Positions 9,110 to 17,760 of a stretch of 64,000 nucleotides of DNA are shown here, piece by piece. Positions within the stretch are counted from its first letter, which is position 1, and every line of letters begins with the position of its first letter. The notes under the pieces were generated by a model. That model was not told the DNA's origin, ran no database searches, and saw only the letters and a program-made list of their open reading frames with translations. Position numbers and translations under genes: made by a program. Source of the DNA: Paraglaciecola arctica BSs20135. GTDB lineage: Bacteria > Pseudomonadota > Gammaproteobacteria > Enterobacterales > Alteromonadaceae. The stretch spans positions 34,396 through 98,395 of the forward strand of contig NZ_BAEO01000041.1 of NCBI RefSeq assembly GCF_000314995.1. Direction: 5' to 3'.

Positions 9110-9310
9110 TTATTTTTCATCCCAAAATGCCTTAAAGAGCTTGCCCAAAAAACGCTTCATTCCTGAAATTAAAGATGTTGTGTCATTTGAATTAGTTTGC
9201 GAAACGTCTAGAAGATCTGTTATCCGATTACTTAATGTTGTAATAACTCCAACTGACTTCCGAGCGCCCCCAAAATAGTTTTGAAGAATGTAGATGTTTT
9301 TTAAAAAACT
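9110..9310 (-). pseudogene. Cryptic 66-codon open frame, possible gene remnant
   Basis: The 570-bp gap between the DUF4124 gene and the PEP-CTERM gene holds this minus-strand open frame, ending at 9110-9112. Its composition looks coding (it contains the stretches YFGGARKSVGVITTL and MKRFLGKLFKAFWDEK), but it has no in-frame ATG or GTG near its beginning; the first ATG is at 9160 and leaves only 16 codons. It could be the decayed 3' end of a gene. I recognise no family. The rest of the gap is AT-rich. Confidence 0.2.
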
Positions 9311-9322
9311 GCTTTATTAGCA

Positions 9323-9345
9323 GTAAAACTGTCGGGAAAATTTAC
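9323..9345 (+). promoter_or_regulatory. Candidate enhancer/operator for the PEP-CTERM gene
   Basis: An inverted repeat GTAAA-N13-TTTAC with central TGTCGGG lies about 65 bp upstream of the sigma-54 type promoter. That is a suitable place for a bacterial enhancer-binding regulator. PEP-CTERM genes of Proteobacteria are known to be controlled by the PrsK/PrsR pair with sigma-54 through an upstream box. Assigning this element to PrsR is inference. Confidence 0.4.
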
Positions 9346-9409
9346 ATTTTATTTAAAAAAAGTGCATGTATTATTTCTAACCTATTAAAATATAAAGTTT
9401 TAATTTTTA

Positions 9410-9425
9410 TGGTGTGTTTTTTGCT
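9410..9425 (+). promoter_or_regulatory. Sigma-54 (RpoN) -24/-12 promoter
   Basis: TGGTGTGTTTTTTGCT matches the consensus TGGCACG-N4-TTGCW, with GG at -24 and GC at -12 exactly 12 bp apart. A start near 9436 would give a leader of about 70 nt before the PEP-CTERM gene at 9505. Confidence 0.65.
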
Positions 9426-9504
9426 TGTTTCCATTGATTTTGATCGGTCTCAGTTAAGTGGTATTGAACTTTAATTTATAATTATAAAAACTTAAGGAAA
9501 AAAC

Positions 9505-10296
9505 ATGAAAAAATTAAAAATTGCAGCGTTACTTCTTGGAAGTATGTTGTCTGCATCCGCATCTGCAACTCTTCTTTACGATACTAACCTAACCTCAAAC
9601 GTTATCATGGGTAGTGGCATCTCTAATGGCGGTTTTACTGTTGATCAGGCGAATGGTTTTGAGTTAGGTTTGCGCGGTAAGATACGCCACAATGCCACAG
9701 GAGCCGCAGAAAATACTTTTAATAGTAACGGTGACGGTACTTATAGTTTTGATGTAGGTGTTGCCCCAACTCAATCTTCCCCAACGGGTGTTTGGAGCTT
9801 CGAATGGTCAATCAATTCAAATTTTGATGGTAATGGTGGATTTTTGAATGGCTACACTTACATCTTGGGACTTGACACAGATCCTTCTGCAACGGCTGCT
9901 TTTTTCACTTTTGATCCAATCAATGATGTTAACCCTAACCCTAGTAGTGGCGTTGTAGCTTGGGATCATTCGATTGGTAACAACACAACAGCCCAAAGTG
10001 CAGGAGTTGAATCTGCAAGCAATGACGCTGCAACTTACGCAGGACTAATTTCGTCAAACAATGTTGCACAAAATTCCTGGAAGCCACATTGGTATATTCC
10101 AGGATTTGATCCTACAGTAGATGGCATTTATGACATTTCCTTATCTGCTTTTGACGCAAACGGTGGACTAGCGGCAAGTACCTCAATACAGATTATTGTT
10201 GGTGCCGGCGCTACTGCAGTTCCAGAACCACAAACAATGGCATTATTGCTTACCGGCTTACTTGGTTTTGCGGCACGTAAAAAGTTCGCAAAATAG
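9505..10296 (+). CDS. PEP-CTERM sorting domain protein
   Basis: 263 residues. The N-terminal signal peptide ends around ASASA (residue 22). The body is Gly/Asn/Thr-rich and beta-strand-like. The C-terminus is a classic PEP-CTERM tripartite signal: VPEPQ, then a hydrophobic stretch (TMALLLTGLLGFAA), then basic RKKFAK. Such proteins are processed by exosortase (EpsH/XrtA type) and go to the surface or matrix; no exosortase gene is in the window, so it must be elsewhere. The ribosome site AAGGAAA is well placed. The gene stands alone between a sigma-54 type promoter and a strong terminator. The function of the mature domain is unknown. Confidence 0.88.
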   Translation: MKKLKIAALLLGSMLSASASATLLYDTNLTSNVIMGSGISNGGFTVDQANGFELGLRGKIRHNATGAAENTFNSNGDGTYSFDVGVAPTQSSPTGVWSFEWSINSNFDGNGGFLNGYTYILGLDTDPSATAAFFTFDPINDVNPNPSSGVVAWDHSIGNNTTAQSAGVESASNDAATYAGLISSNNVAQNSWKPHWYIPGFDPTVDGIYDISLSAFDANGGLAASTSIQIIVGAGATAVPEPQTMALLLTGLLGFAARKKFAK

Positions 10297-10325
10297 TATT
10301 CAGTTTAAAAATGTCCAACTAGCTT

Positions 10326-10348
10326 AAAGCGCCGAAAGGCGCTTTTTT
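10326..10348 (+). terminator. Rho-independent terminator of the PEP-CTERM gene
   Basis: The 8-bp stem AAAGCGCC / GGCGCTTT closes a GAAA tetraloop and runs into T residues, 29 bp after the stop codon. I see nothing else in the stretch up to the next gene. Confidence 0.9.
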
Positions 10349-10577
10349 ATTGTTCATTAAAATATTCGACAAAAAAGTCGAGCTTGGATTAGGATTATCA
10401 CTAATGTGTAAGCGACTGATCCAAAGAGATTTAAATCAGAAATGCTAAAGATGCCAGTATGCAAAGCACATTAGTCTAAAATATCTATTAAAAAGCCAAC
10501 CACTTTATTTGAAATCTGTCGTAACCAACTTTGCTAATTCGTCATATAGTTACCATTCATTTTTTGTGAGATTAATT

Positions 10578-11105
10578 ATGTTTACCTTTTATGTTCGTTG
10601 CTTATTTTTACTAACTTTCATTGGCCCTTTAAACACAGCTTTCGCGGAAAACACGACTCCCCCTCAAACCGAATACCTAGCCGAACAACAAAACTCACCA
10701 GCAGCTTCGATTGAAGATCTAAAGTGGATATCCGGCTACTGGCAAGGCCAAATTTGGGGAGGTCAGTTTGAAGAGATTTGGTCACACCCCATGGCGGGCT
10801 CGATGATGGCTTCTTTCAAGTTTACTGAAAACAACCAAGTGAAGTTTTATGAGTTAATGACAATATCAGAACATCAAGGCAGTTTACTGTTACAACTTAA
10901 ACATTTTGGTCAAGATCTCATTGGTTGGGAAGAAAAAGATCAGAGTATGGACTTTAAGTTGGTAAGGCTAACTGACAATGCCGTTTATTTTGAAGGTTAT
11001 ACCTACAAATTGATTAGTCACAATGAGATGCATGTCTTTGTGGTAATAGACAATGATGGTGAAAAACTCGAAACCAAGTTTGTATTTAAGCGGCACTCTC
11101 AATAG
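10578..11105 (+). CDS. Exported DUF6265-like protein
   Basis: 175 residues from the ATG at 10578, which opens directly into a signal peptide (MFTFYVRCLFLLTF...NTAFA). The frame extends up to 10509, but that would put 23 polar residues before the signal. The mature part begins around ENTTPP and contains LKWISGYWQGQIWGGQFEEI, typical of the DUF6265 group of small beta-barrel-like periplasmic proteins. These look lipocalin-like and have no established function. It is monocistronic; after the stop an imperfect inverted repeat (AAATACG ... CGTATTT, 11111-11150) may act as a terminator. Confidence 0.75.
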   Translation: MFTFYVRCLFLLTFIGPLNTAFAENTTPPQTEYLAEQQNSPAASIEDLKWISGYWQGQIWGGQFEEIWSHPMAGSMMASFKFTENNQVKFYELMTISEHQGSLLLQLKHFGQDLIGWEEKDQSMDFKLVRLTDNAVYFEGYTYKLISHNEMHVFVVIDNDGEKLETKFVFKRHSQ

Positions 11106-11252
11106 GCTCAAATACGTTTTTGTTTCTAAAGTGAAAAACTGCGTATTTTAAGGGATCGTGATTATTTACTAGACAATCACTACCGACAATAATAGATTAG
11201 CTATTGAGTTTAAACTGTTGATTGATATAACAAAAAACAAAGGACTGAATAC

Positions 11253-12899
11253 TTGCTCAAAATACCTGCGCAGAAGCCGAATGCCGATATTGAAGTGCTG
11301 ATAATAGATGCTCAGGCTTTGGTGCATACTGTGATTAGGGGCGCTTTACTTGATGCGGGTATTAAACAGGTAAAAAGTGCCCACAATGCTTACTCTGCTT
11401 TAAGATTATGTCAAACAACACGTTTCGACATGGTATTGATTGCCTTTGACGTCAAAAGTGACAAAGATGGTTTTAACTTACTAGAAGAAATGAAGTACAA
11501 AGGTTACATCACCAAAACCACTTGTGTCATTTTCCTAAGCGCGGACACCAGCCAAGGTTTAGTCAACTGCGTAGTGGAAATGGAGCCCACTGATTTTTGG
11601 GTCAAACCTTTGGATCGTTCCAAAGTAATAAAACGTATTCATCACATCCTCACTATCGAGAAAAAACTTTACGCCTTGCGTTATTATTTTGACCAAAATG
11701 AATACCCAAAGGTTATCTACTACGCCGAACGCCAGTTAGAAGATCCCTCTTTGACCATGTATTATCCGCATATTAATCGATTAATTGGCAAAAGCTTATT
11801 TAATATAAAAGAGTATCAAGCAGCCCAAGAATTTTATCAGAAACTAGCTAAAAGTTATTCGTACGCTTGGGTTCAGCTTGGGTTAGCGGCCACCTTACTC
11901 AAACAAAACAAGATTGATGAAGCCACCGAACTAACAACAGAGTTATTACAAAGAGACGATACAAAATTTGCTACCTACGATCTACTGGCGGAATATCATA
12001 TTGATAATGAAGACTACCAGCAAGGTTACGAAATTATTCAAGAGGCCACAAAATTAGCTCCCCGAAGTATTGAACGTAATAGAAAATCGTGGAATTTAGC
12101 AAGATTAAATCATGATAAAGTTGGGCAATATTTAGCCACCAAAAATATCGCTAAATACGCAAAAAACTCAATTCATGATTCACCTGATCTACAATTAAAT
12201 GTTATTCGCTCTGGTTTAGATCTTGCGGCAACCTTATCTGATACTGAATCAGATAAGGTATTAGTTAGCATTGAAAAATCAATAGAGCGCTTAAAACAAG
12301 AATTTGGCTCCACCTCAGATCTTGCCGACCAACTCACTATTATCGAAGTAAGACGCCTGAATTTGCGACAAAATAAAAAGCAGGCAGAACAAGTGATGTT
12401 AGAACATTCACGCGCTAGTGCCCTGAAAAATTTTGAAGATAATCTAGATAAAGTAAAAGCCTTTCATGAAGTTGGCTTATGGGAACAGTCGATGCGTTTG
12501 CTTGAACAGATGAAAGATGATGTTGAGAATGACTCTTTTACAGGTAAAGTGTTGAGCGAATATTTAGAGCAAGAATCAAAAGAGCGACAAGACATTCGTT
12601 ATAGCCCAAAAGAATTGGGTGAAATGGCTTCCGCCTACTACAAAAACAAGCGCTATAAACCAGCTTATAATTTGCTGTGTCAAGCCGCACAATTATCGCC
12701 TAATAATCCCAACATTACTATTACTCTATTAAAAGTGCTGGCTATATTAGCCGAGGAAGACGGACTATCCGATGAAGAAACCCTTAGTGTAGAAAAATGC
12801 TTAGAGACGTTAGAAGAAGCCACATTATCTGAAGTTCAACAAACTAAGGTAAATGAGTACAATGAACGGATTGATAAGGCTGGCGTACTTCAGGATTAA
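11253..12899 (+). CDS. Pseudo-receiver plus TPR-repeat protein
   Basis: 548 residues: an N-terminal receiver-like domain (about 12-133) followed by helical TPR-type repeats to the end. The receiver is degenerate. Where family members have the acidic pair Asp-Asp it has Asp19-Ala20 (LIIDAQ), and at the phospho-acceptor position it has Ala64 (FDMVLIAFD). The switch Ser and the Lys in FWVKPLD remain. It therefore probably cannot be phosphorylated in the usual way. The TTG start at 11253 is chosen because AAAGGA lies 9 bp upstream and no ATG fits. Receiver/TPR proteins of this build are found in Shewanella, Vibrio and Alteromonas, with no defined role that I know. It is convergent with metR. Confidence 0.82.
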   Translation: MLKIPAQKPNADIEVLIIDAQALVHTVIRGALLDAGIKQVKSAHNAYSALRLCQTTRFDMVLIAFDVKSDKDGFNLLEEMKYKGYITKTTCVIFLSADTSQGLVNCVVEMEPTDFWVKPLDRSKVIKRIHHILTIEKKLYALRYYFDQNEYPKVIYYAERQLEDPSLTMYYPHINRLIGKSLFNIKEYQAAQEFYQKLAKSYSYAWVQLGLAATLLKQNKIDEATELTTELLQRDDTKFATYDLLAEYHIDNEDYQQGYEIIQEATKLAPRSIERNRKSWNLARLNHDKVGQYLATKNIAKYAKNSIHDSPDLQLNVIRSGLDLAATLSDTESDKVLVSIEKSIERLKQEFGSTSDLADQLTIIEVRRLNLRQNKKQAEQVMLEHSRASALKNFEDNLDKVKAFHEVGLWEQSMRLLEQMKDDVENDSFTGKVLSEYLEQESKERQDIRYSPKELGEMASAYYKNKRYKPAYNLLCQAAQLSPNNPNITITLLKVLAILAEEDGLSDEETLSVEKCLETLEEATLSEVQQTKVNEYNERIDKAGVLQD

Positions 12900-12927
12900 C
12901 CTTTTATCTAAGAAAAATTTACTCCAC

Positions 12928-13836
12928 TTAGGTAATAGCAGTTAAAAACTCTGTTTTATTTTCTCTAGCCATTTGAATAAACTGATTTAGGTATGCGGGG
13001 CGCTGTTCATTTTTTCTAAAACCAAGATGAATTGTTTTATATAAACCTTTTTTACCTAATCTGAGCGGACAAATACCTAAACTTTCTTGATAACTTTCAA
13101 CTAACCATTTTGGCAATGCTGAAAACCCTCTACCCGCAGCTACCATTTGTAACAGGATCTCCGTTGCCTCTATTTGCACATGTTTTTTAATGGCTATGCC
13201 AGCAGGGTGACAAAACTGACTGAATATATCCAACCTAGAGGGTTCAACAGGATAGGTAATAATAACCTCGTTGCTCAGATCACAAGGCTCTACCCAAGGT
13301 TTATTGGCTAAAGCATGGGATTTTGGCACCACCAACACATGTTCATAATCAAATACCGGTAAATATTCTAACGCTAGGCTGTATAGGGGATCTGGCGTGA
13401 CTAACATATCAATATCGTACCCTAACAGTGCCCCCATACCGCCAAATTGAAAGCGTTGCCTTACATCTAAGTCTACATCTGGGAATTGCTCTAAAAACGG
13501 ACCAACAATATTCAGTAGCCATTGATAACAAGGATGACACTCCATGCCAATTCTTAAACAGCCTTGTCCACCACCAGCAATATTACTAATAATTTGTTCA
13601 CTGTGTTCAAACTGAGGTAACAACCTTTGCGCCAAGTTGAGTAAGGTCTGACCCGCTTGGGTCAGGCGAAGGCGACGACCTTCTTTTATCCACACAGCTG
13701 TCCCAAAATAATTTTCTAGTTTTTTAATGGCATGACTCAATGCTGATTGTGACAAACAGAGTTTTTCTGCAGCCTCAGTGAGAGTGCCCAACTCGTGAAC
13801 AGTACGGATAATGACTAAATGAGAACGCTCTAACAT
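12928..13836 (-). CDS. metR: LysR-type regulator MetR
   Basis: 302 residues with an N-terminal winged HTH (LTEAAEKLCLSQSALSHAIKKLE) and a C-terminal LysR substrate domain. Its divergent position next to metE, and its resemblance to MetR throughout (for example GTAVWIKEGRRLRLTQAGQ), identify it. MetR activates metE and represses its own gene, using homocysteine as co-regulator. The shared 137-bp divergent region holds a perfect MetR box. The stop lies 28 bp from the convergent TPR gene. Confidence 0.93.
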   Translation of the reverse strand: MLERSHLVIIRTVHELGTLTEAAEKLCLSQSALSHAIKKLENYFGTAVWIKEGRRLRLTQAGQTLLNLAQRLLPQFEHSEQIISNIAGGGQGCLRIGMECHPCYQWLLNIVGPFLEQFPDVDLDVRQRFQFGGMGALLGYDIDMLVTPDPLYSLALEYLPVFDYEHVLVVPKSHALANKPWVEPCDLSNEVIITYPVEPSRLDIFSQFCHPAGIAIKKHVQIEATEILLQMVAAGRGFSALPKWLVESYQESLGICPLRLGKKGLYKTIHLGFRKNEQRPAYLNQFIQMARENKTEFLTAIT

Positions 13837-13877
13837 TTATATTCATGCCTAATTGGTTAAAACAACATCATGATACA

Positions 13878-13890
13878 TGAATAAAATTCA
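13878..13890. promoter_or_regulatory. MetR operator between metR and metE
   Basis: TGAATAAAATTCA fits the E. coli MetR consensus TGAA-N5-TTCA perfectly. It is 41 bp from the metR start and 83 bp from the metE start, so it can serve both. Confidence 0.8.
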
Positions 13891-13973
13891 TGGTTACTTG
13901 AAAATAAACCATTATTTTAAATCAATCAGACTCGCTATTGTTTTGCCATCCAAATGAATGACCGAGATAAAAG

Positions 13974-16277
13974 ATGGCGATATTACATAACTTAGGTTTT
14001 CCACGTATAGGTGAAAACCGCGAACTTAAATTTGCTTTAGAGAAATACTGGCGTAAAGAAATAGACGAACCCACACTACTTGCGAAGGCCGAGCAGGTAA
14101 AACAACAACGACTGGCTCAACAGTCGTATCTCGATTACGCACAGATTGGTGACTTTTCGTTATACGATAATGTCTTAGACAGCAGTTTTCTACTTGGGCA
14201 TATTCCTGCAAAAGTGAAACACTTAGAAAACACTGACCACAGCAGTCAACTTGAAAGCTACTTTGCTGTAGCAAGAGGCGCCCAGCCCAAAAACGACTCA
14301 TGTTGTGCCATCAGCGCTGCTGAGATGACCAAATGGTTTGATACCAATTATCACTACATAGTGCCGGAGTTAAATGACGAAGTACGCTTTAGCCTTAACC
14401 CTAAACCACTTATTCAGCAGGTTATTCAGAGTAGAAAACAAGGCTATAATCCTAAACCGGTGATCATTGGGCCCCTTACCTATTTGTGGTTAAGCAAAAC
14501 CAAAGATGGCAGTAGCCAATTGGCTTATCTAGAGAAGTTACTGCCCCTTTACACTGAGTTACTTGGCGAATTTGCTAAATGTGGGGTGGAATGGGTACAG
14601 ATTGATGAGCCTATTTTAGCTACAGAATTAACTGATGATTGGCAATGGGCATTTAAATTCGCTTATCAGTCATTAATCAGCAGAAAAACCAAACTATTAC
14701 TCACCACCTATTTTGGTGAACTTAAAGAGAACCTAACCTTAGCCTGCCAGTTACCTATTGATGGGCTACATATAGATGCGGTGCGAGCACCTGATGAAGT
14801 CTCGCGAATAGAGAAGATGCTACCTAATGATAAAGTATTATCAGTAGGCATTATCGATGGACGTAACATTTGGAAATCTGACTTAACCGCTAAACTTGAT
14901 ATTTTAGAGCCTCTACAACTCAGCCGTGGACAAAAACTCTGGATAGCCCCATCCTGCTCTTTAATACACGTACCTATTTCTTTAGAGCGTGAAAACAAAC
15001 TCCCCGAAGAAGTGAAAAACTGGTTAGCCTTTGCTGTTGATAAGCTGGATGAATTACAGCTTATCAACCAAGCATTATTACAAGGTCGAGAGTGTATTGC
15101 TGAAGCCTTACAAAACAATGCACTTAGTATTCAAACCCGTCATCATTCGGCATTAGTTAACGATGCACAAGTTGCCCAAAACATGGAGCAGATAGATAAC
15201 ATTATTCAAGCACAACGTAGTCCTTTTGCGCAAAGACAGGTACAGCAGAGACAAGAGTTAAATTTACCACTTTTACCTACTACTACTATTGGATCATTTC
15301 CTCAGACTGGCGATATTCGTGCGGTTCGTAAACAATTTAAAACCGGTCAGATAAACCAGACTCAATATCAAGAAAAGATTAAAGCTGAGATACATGCTTG
15401 TATTCAAAAACAAGAAGCCCTCGGTTTGGATGTATTGGTGCATGGTGAAGCAGAACGTAATGACATGGTGGAATACTTTGGTCAGCAGTTAAACGGCTTT
15501 ACTTTTAGTCAGTTAGGTTGGGTACAAAGTTATGGTTCCCGTTGCGTCAAGCCACCTATTATTTTTGGTGATGTTTCGCGCCAATCAGCCATGACGGTAG
15601 ACTGGATTAACTATGCCCAATCCCTAACCAACAAACCAGTTAAAGGCATGTTGACTGGACCTGTCACTATCTTGAACTGGTCATTTGTACGAGACGACCA
15701 AGCACGGGCAGATACCTGCATGCAGATTGCTCTGGCGATACGTGAAGAAGTACAAGACTTAGAGCGATCAGGGGTCAAAATAATACAAATAGACGAAGCT
15801 GCATTTCGTGAAGGATTACCTTTGCATAAGCAACATTGGCAAGCCTATTTAGATAACTCAGTAAACGCATTTAAAGTCTGCTCTAACGTGGTGGCAGATA
15901 ACACACAAATACATACCCATATGTGTTATTCAGACTTTAACGCTATCATCAAACAAATTGCACAGATGGACGCGGACGTGATCACTATAGAAACATCTCG
16001 CTCAGATATGGCGTTATTAGGGGTATTTGATAGTTACCAATACCCCAATGAAATAGGGCCAGGCGTATATGATATTCATTCACCTAATATTCCCAGTGTA
16101 GAAGCCATCTTGGCGCTGCTTGAACAAGCTAGCACTAAAATACCTGTAGAAAACTTATGGGTGAATCCTGACTGTGGTTTAAAAACCCGAAACTGGGATG
16201 AGGTCACGCCAGCACTAAAAAACATGTTAGAAGCCACTAAAATAGCCCGCGCACGTTTTAATCAGTCAGTTGCTTAA
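13974..16277 (+). CDS. metE: Cobalamin-independent methionine synthase
   Basis: 767 residues, full family length, with two MetE barrels. It transfers the methyl group of 5-methyltetrahydropteroyl-polyglutamate to homocysteine, the last step of methionine synthesis without B12. The N-terminal barrel begins HNLGFPRIGENRELKFALE. The catalytic C-terminal barrel starts near LPTTTIGSFPQT and has all zinc ligands: His649 and Cys651 (HTHMCYS), Glu673 (IETSRSD) and Cys734 (NPDCGLKTR). A MetR box upstream implies activation with homocysteine. The gene ends 21 bp from the convergent tilS stop. Confidence 0.97.
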   Translation: MAILHNLGFPRIGENRELKFALEKYWRKEIDEPTLLAKAEQVKQQRLAQQSYLDYAQIGDFSLYDNVLDSSFLLGHIPAKVKHLENTDHSSQLESYFAVARGAQPKNDSCCAISAAEMTKWFDTNYHYIVPELNDEVRFSLNPKPLIQQVIQSRKQGYNPKPVIIGPLTYLWLSKTKDGSSQLAYLEKLLPLYTELLGEFAKCGVEWVQIDEPILATELTDDWQWAFKFAYQSLISRKTKLLLTTYFGELKENLTLACQLPIDGLHIDAVRAPDEVSRIEKMLPNDKVLSVGIIDGRNIWKSDLTAKLDILEPLQLSRGQKLWIAPSCSLIHVPISLERENKLPEEVKNWLAFAVDKLDELQLINQALLQGRECIAEALQNNALSIQTRHHSALVNDAQVAQNMEQIDNIIQAQRSPFAQRQVQQRQELNLPLLPTTTIGSFPQTGDIRAVRKQFKTGQINQTQYQEKIKAEIHACIQKQEALGLDVLVHGEAERNDMVEYFGQQLNGFTFSQLGWVQSYGSRCVKPPIIFGDVSRQSAMTVDWINYAQSLTNKPVKGMLTGPVTILNWSFVRDDQARADTCMQIALAIREEVQDLERSGVKIIQIDEAAFREGLPLHKQHWQAYLDNSVNAFKVCSNVVADNTQIHTHMCYSDFNAIIKQIAQMDADVITIETSRSDMALLGVFDSYQYPNEIGPGVYDIHSPNIPSVEAILALLEQASTKIPVENLWVNPDCGLKTRNWDEVTPALKNMLEATKIARARFNQSVA

Positions 16278-16298
16278 TTTTTACAGATAAAACTCAAA

Positions 16299-17678
16299 TT
16301 AGCCCTTCTGTTCTGAGGGGCTACTAAACTCAATAACCACTGCATCCCTGGTACCTAGAATATAATCTTGTGCAGGATGCCACGCCCCTTGTATCAAGAT
16401 CCCTAACAGTTGTTCATTTTGTTTCAATAATACAACTTGATTGCGCACCCAAGGGGGAATTCCCCACTGTTTAAACCATTGTTTTAATGGTTTGCTGTGC
16501 CCTGCCCCTTTAGGGGTAAAACGTTGTGAGTAACCACCAAATTGCAAGGTGAGATCCCCAGCAATGGGGTCGAATGTCGGACTTTCGGCATCTGCTTGAG
16601 AGCATGGCTCAAAATGCAATACCCCAATACCGCCAGGAAGAAGCATCTGCTGCTCCCCTTGCCAAACCAATACTTGATTATCAATAACAGGCTTAGCTTT
16701 AATCACAAATAACTGCTGATCAAAGCGCCTAAACTGCCAACCTTGCCACTGTAAAATAGGCGTTGCGTCTGCAGCAGCGTCCAATACTTCAGGCTTAAGT
16801 TGCTTTAACACCGCTTCTGATGGACTTTGAATGCCCAATTCAGACAACCAATAACGCACTAATTGGTGCAACCAGGATTGACTCAATTGTTTAAGAGCGG
16901 GGAGATGTAAACTGTCTGCAGAAGCTTTTAATGGTTTGAGTTTTTCATGACAAATTTCATCTAATAGACTTTGTTGTCCGGCACATAAAGCGGCACTTCT
17001 AGCTACCGAGCGCGCAATTTCAGGCCAACGATTTTGTAAAATAGGTAACACATCATGACGTAAGAAGTTACGTTCAAAATCAGTATTTTGGTTAGACTCA
17101 TCTTCACACCATTTTAAATTGTGCTGCTGTGCATAATCTAAAATCATTTGTTGAGTGGTATCTAATAATGGTCGGTAAAATCCTACCTGTTTGCCTGATT
17201 GTAATGGACAATGGACAACCCAAGCACGATTCATAGCTGACAGACCTTTAGGCCCAGCCCCTCGTTTAAGCTGCAATAAAAAAGTTTCGAGTTGATCGTC
17301 TTGATGTTGTCCAAGTACCACTTGGCTGTTAGCTGGCGCCAATGCAACTAACTTGTTGTATCGCGCTTCTCTGGCTTGCGCTTCAAGACTTTGTCTTGGA
17401 GCGCTCTGTACTTCGACATTAGCGGTTTGAAATTCGATATCTAAGCTGGCACATACCTGTTCACAATGTGCTTGCCACTGGTCTGAATGTTGACTTAAAC
17501 CATGATGAATATGAATAGCGTTAAGCTGGAAGTTACGCGGTTCTTGTTGTCTTAGACTATGCAGAGCGTGCAACAAAACATGGGAGTCCACGCCACCACT
17601 GTAGGCAACAACTATATGTGTCGCCGACAAAAGCGGCTCAGCAGATAATTGTTCTTTGAGTATATTGAGTAGCGACAT
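16299..17678 (-). CDS. tilS: tRNA(Ile)-lysidine synthetase
   Basis: 459 residues. The PP-loop ATP pyrophosphatase motif is SGGVDS (27-32). It converts C34 of the CAU-anticodon tRNA-Ile to lysidine so that AUA is read correctly. Family features include ARYNKL, GQHQDDQLETFLLQL and the TilS substrate and C-terminal domains (WFKQWGIPPW). It is the last gene of the minus-strand cluster, 82 bp after accA, and a terminator-like hairpin in the gap suggests it is partly separate in transcription. Confidence 0.95.
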   Translation of the reverse strand: MSLLNILKEQLSAEPLLSATHIVVAYSGGVDSHVLLHALHSLRQQEPRNFQLNAIHIHHGLSQHSDQWQAHCEQVCASLDIEFQTANVEVQSAPRQSLEAQAREARYNKLVALAPANSQVVLGQHQDDQLETFLLQLKRGAGPKGLSAMNRAWVVHCPLQSGKQVGFYRPLLDTTQQMILDYAQQHNLKWCEDESNQNTDFERNFLRHDVLPILQNRWPEIARSVARSAALCAGQQSLLDEICHEKLKPLKASADSLHLPALKQLSQSWLHQLVRYWLSELGIQSPSEAVLKQLKPEVLDAAADATPILQWQGWQFRRFDQQLFVIKAKPVIDNQVLVWQGEQQMLLPGGIGVLHFEPCSQADAESPTFDPIAGDLTLQFGGYSQRFTPKGAGHSKPLKQWFKQWGIPPWVRNQVVLLKQNEQLLGILIQGAWHPAQDYILGTRDAVVIEFSSPSEQKG

Positions 17679-17695
17679 TTTTAATCATGTTTTCC

Positions 17696-17723
17696 AATAA
17701 AAAAGCCATCTTAAAAGATGGCT
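17696..17723 (-). terminator. Rho-independent terminator after accA
   Basis: AGCCATCTT (17704-17712) and AAGATGGCT (17715-17723) pair perfectly over 9 bp. On the minus strand a T run follows the stem. It separates accA from tilS. Confidence 0.85.
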
Positions 17724-17760
17724 CTATAAAATTAACTTCAATCTACATAGTTCTGATTAT

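Noticed and set aside
16300..16321. Hairpin AGCCC...GGGCT at the tilS end as terminator for metE
   Set aside because: It overlaps the tilS stop and lacks a T run on the plus strand; support too weak.
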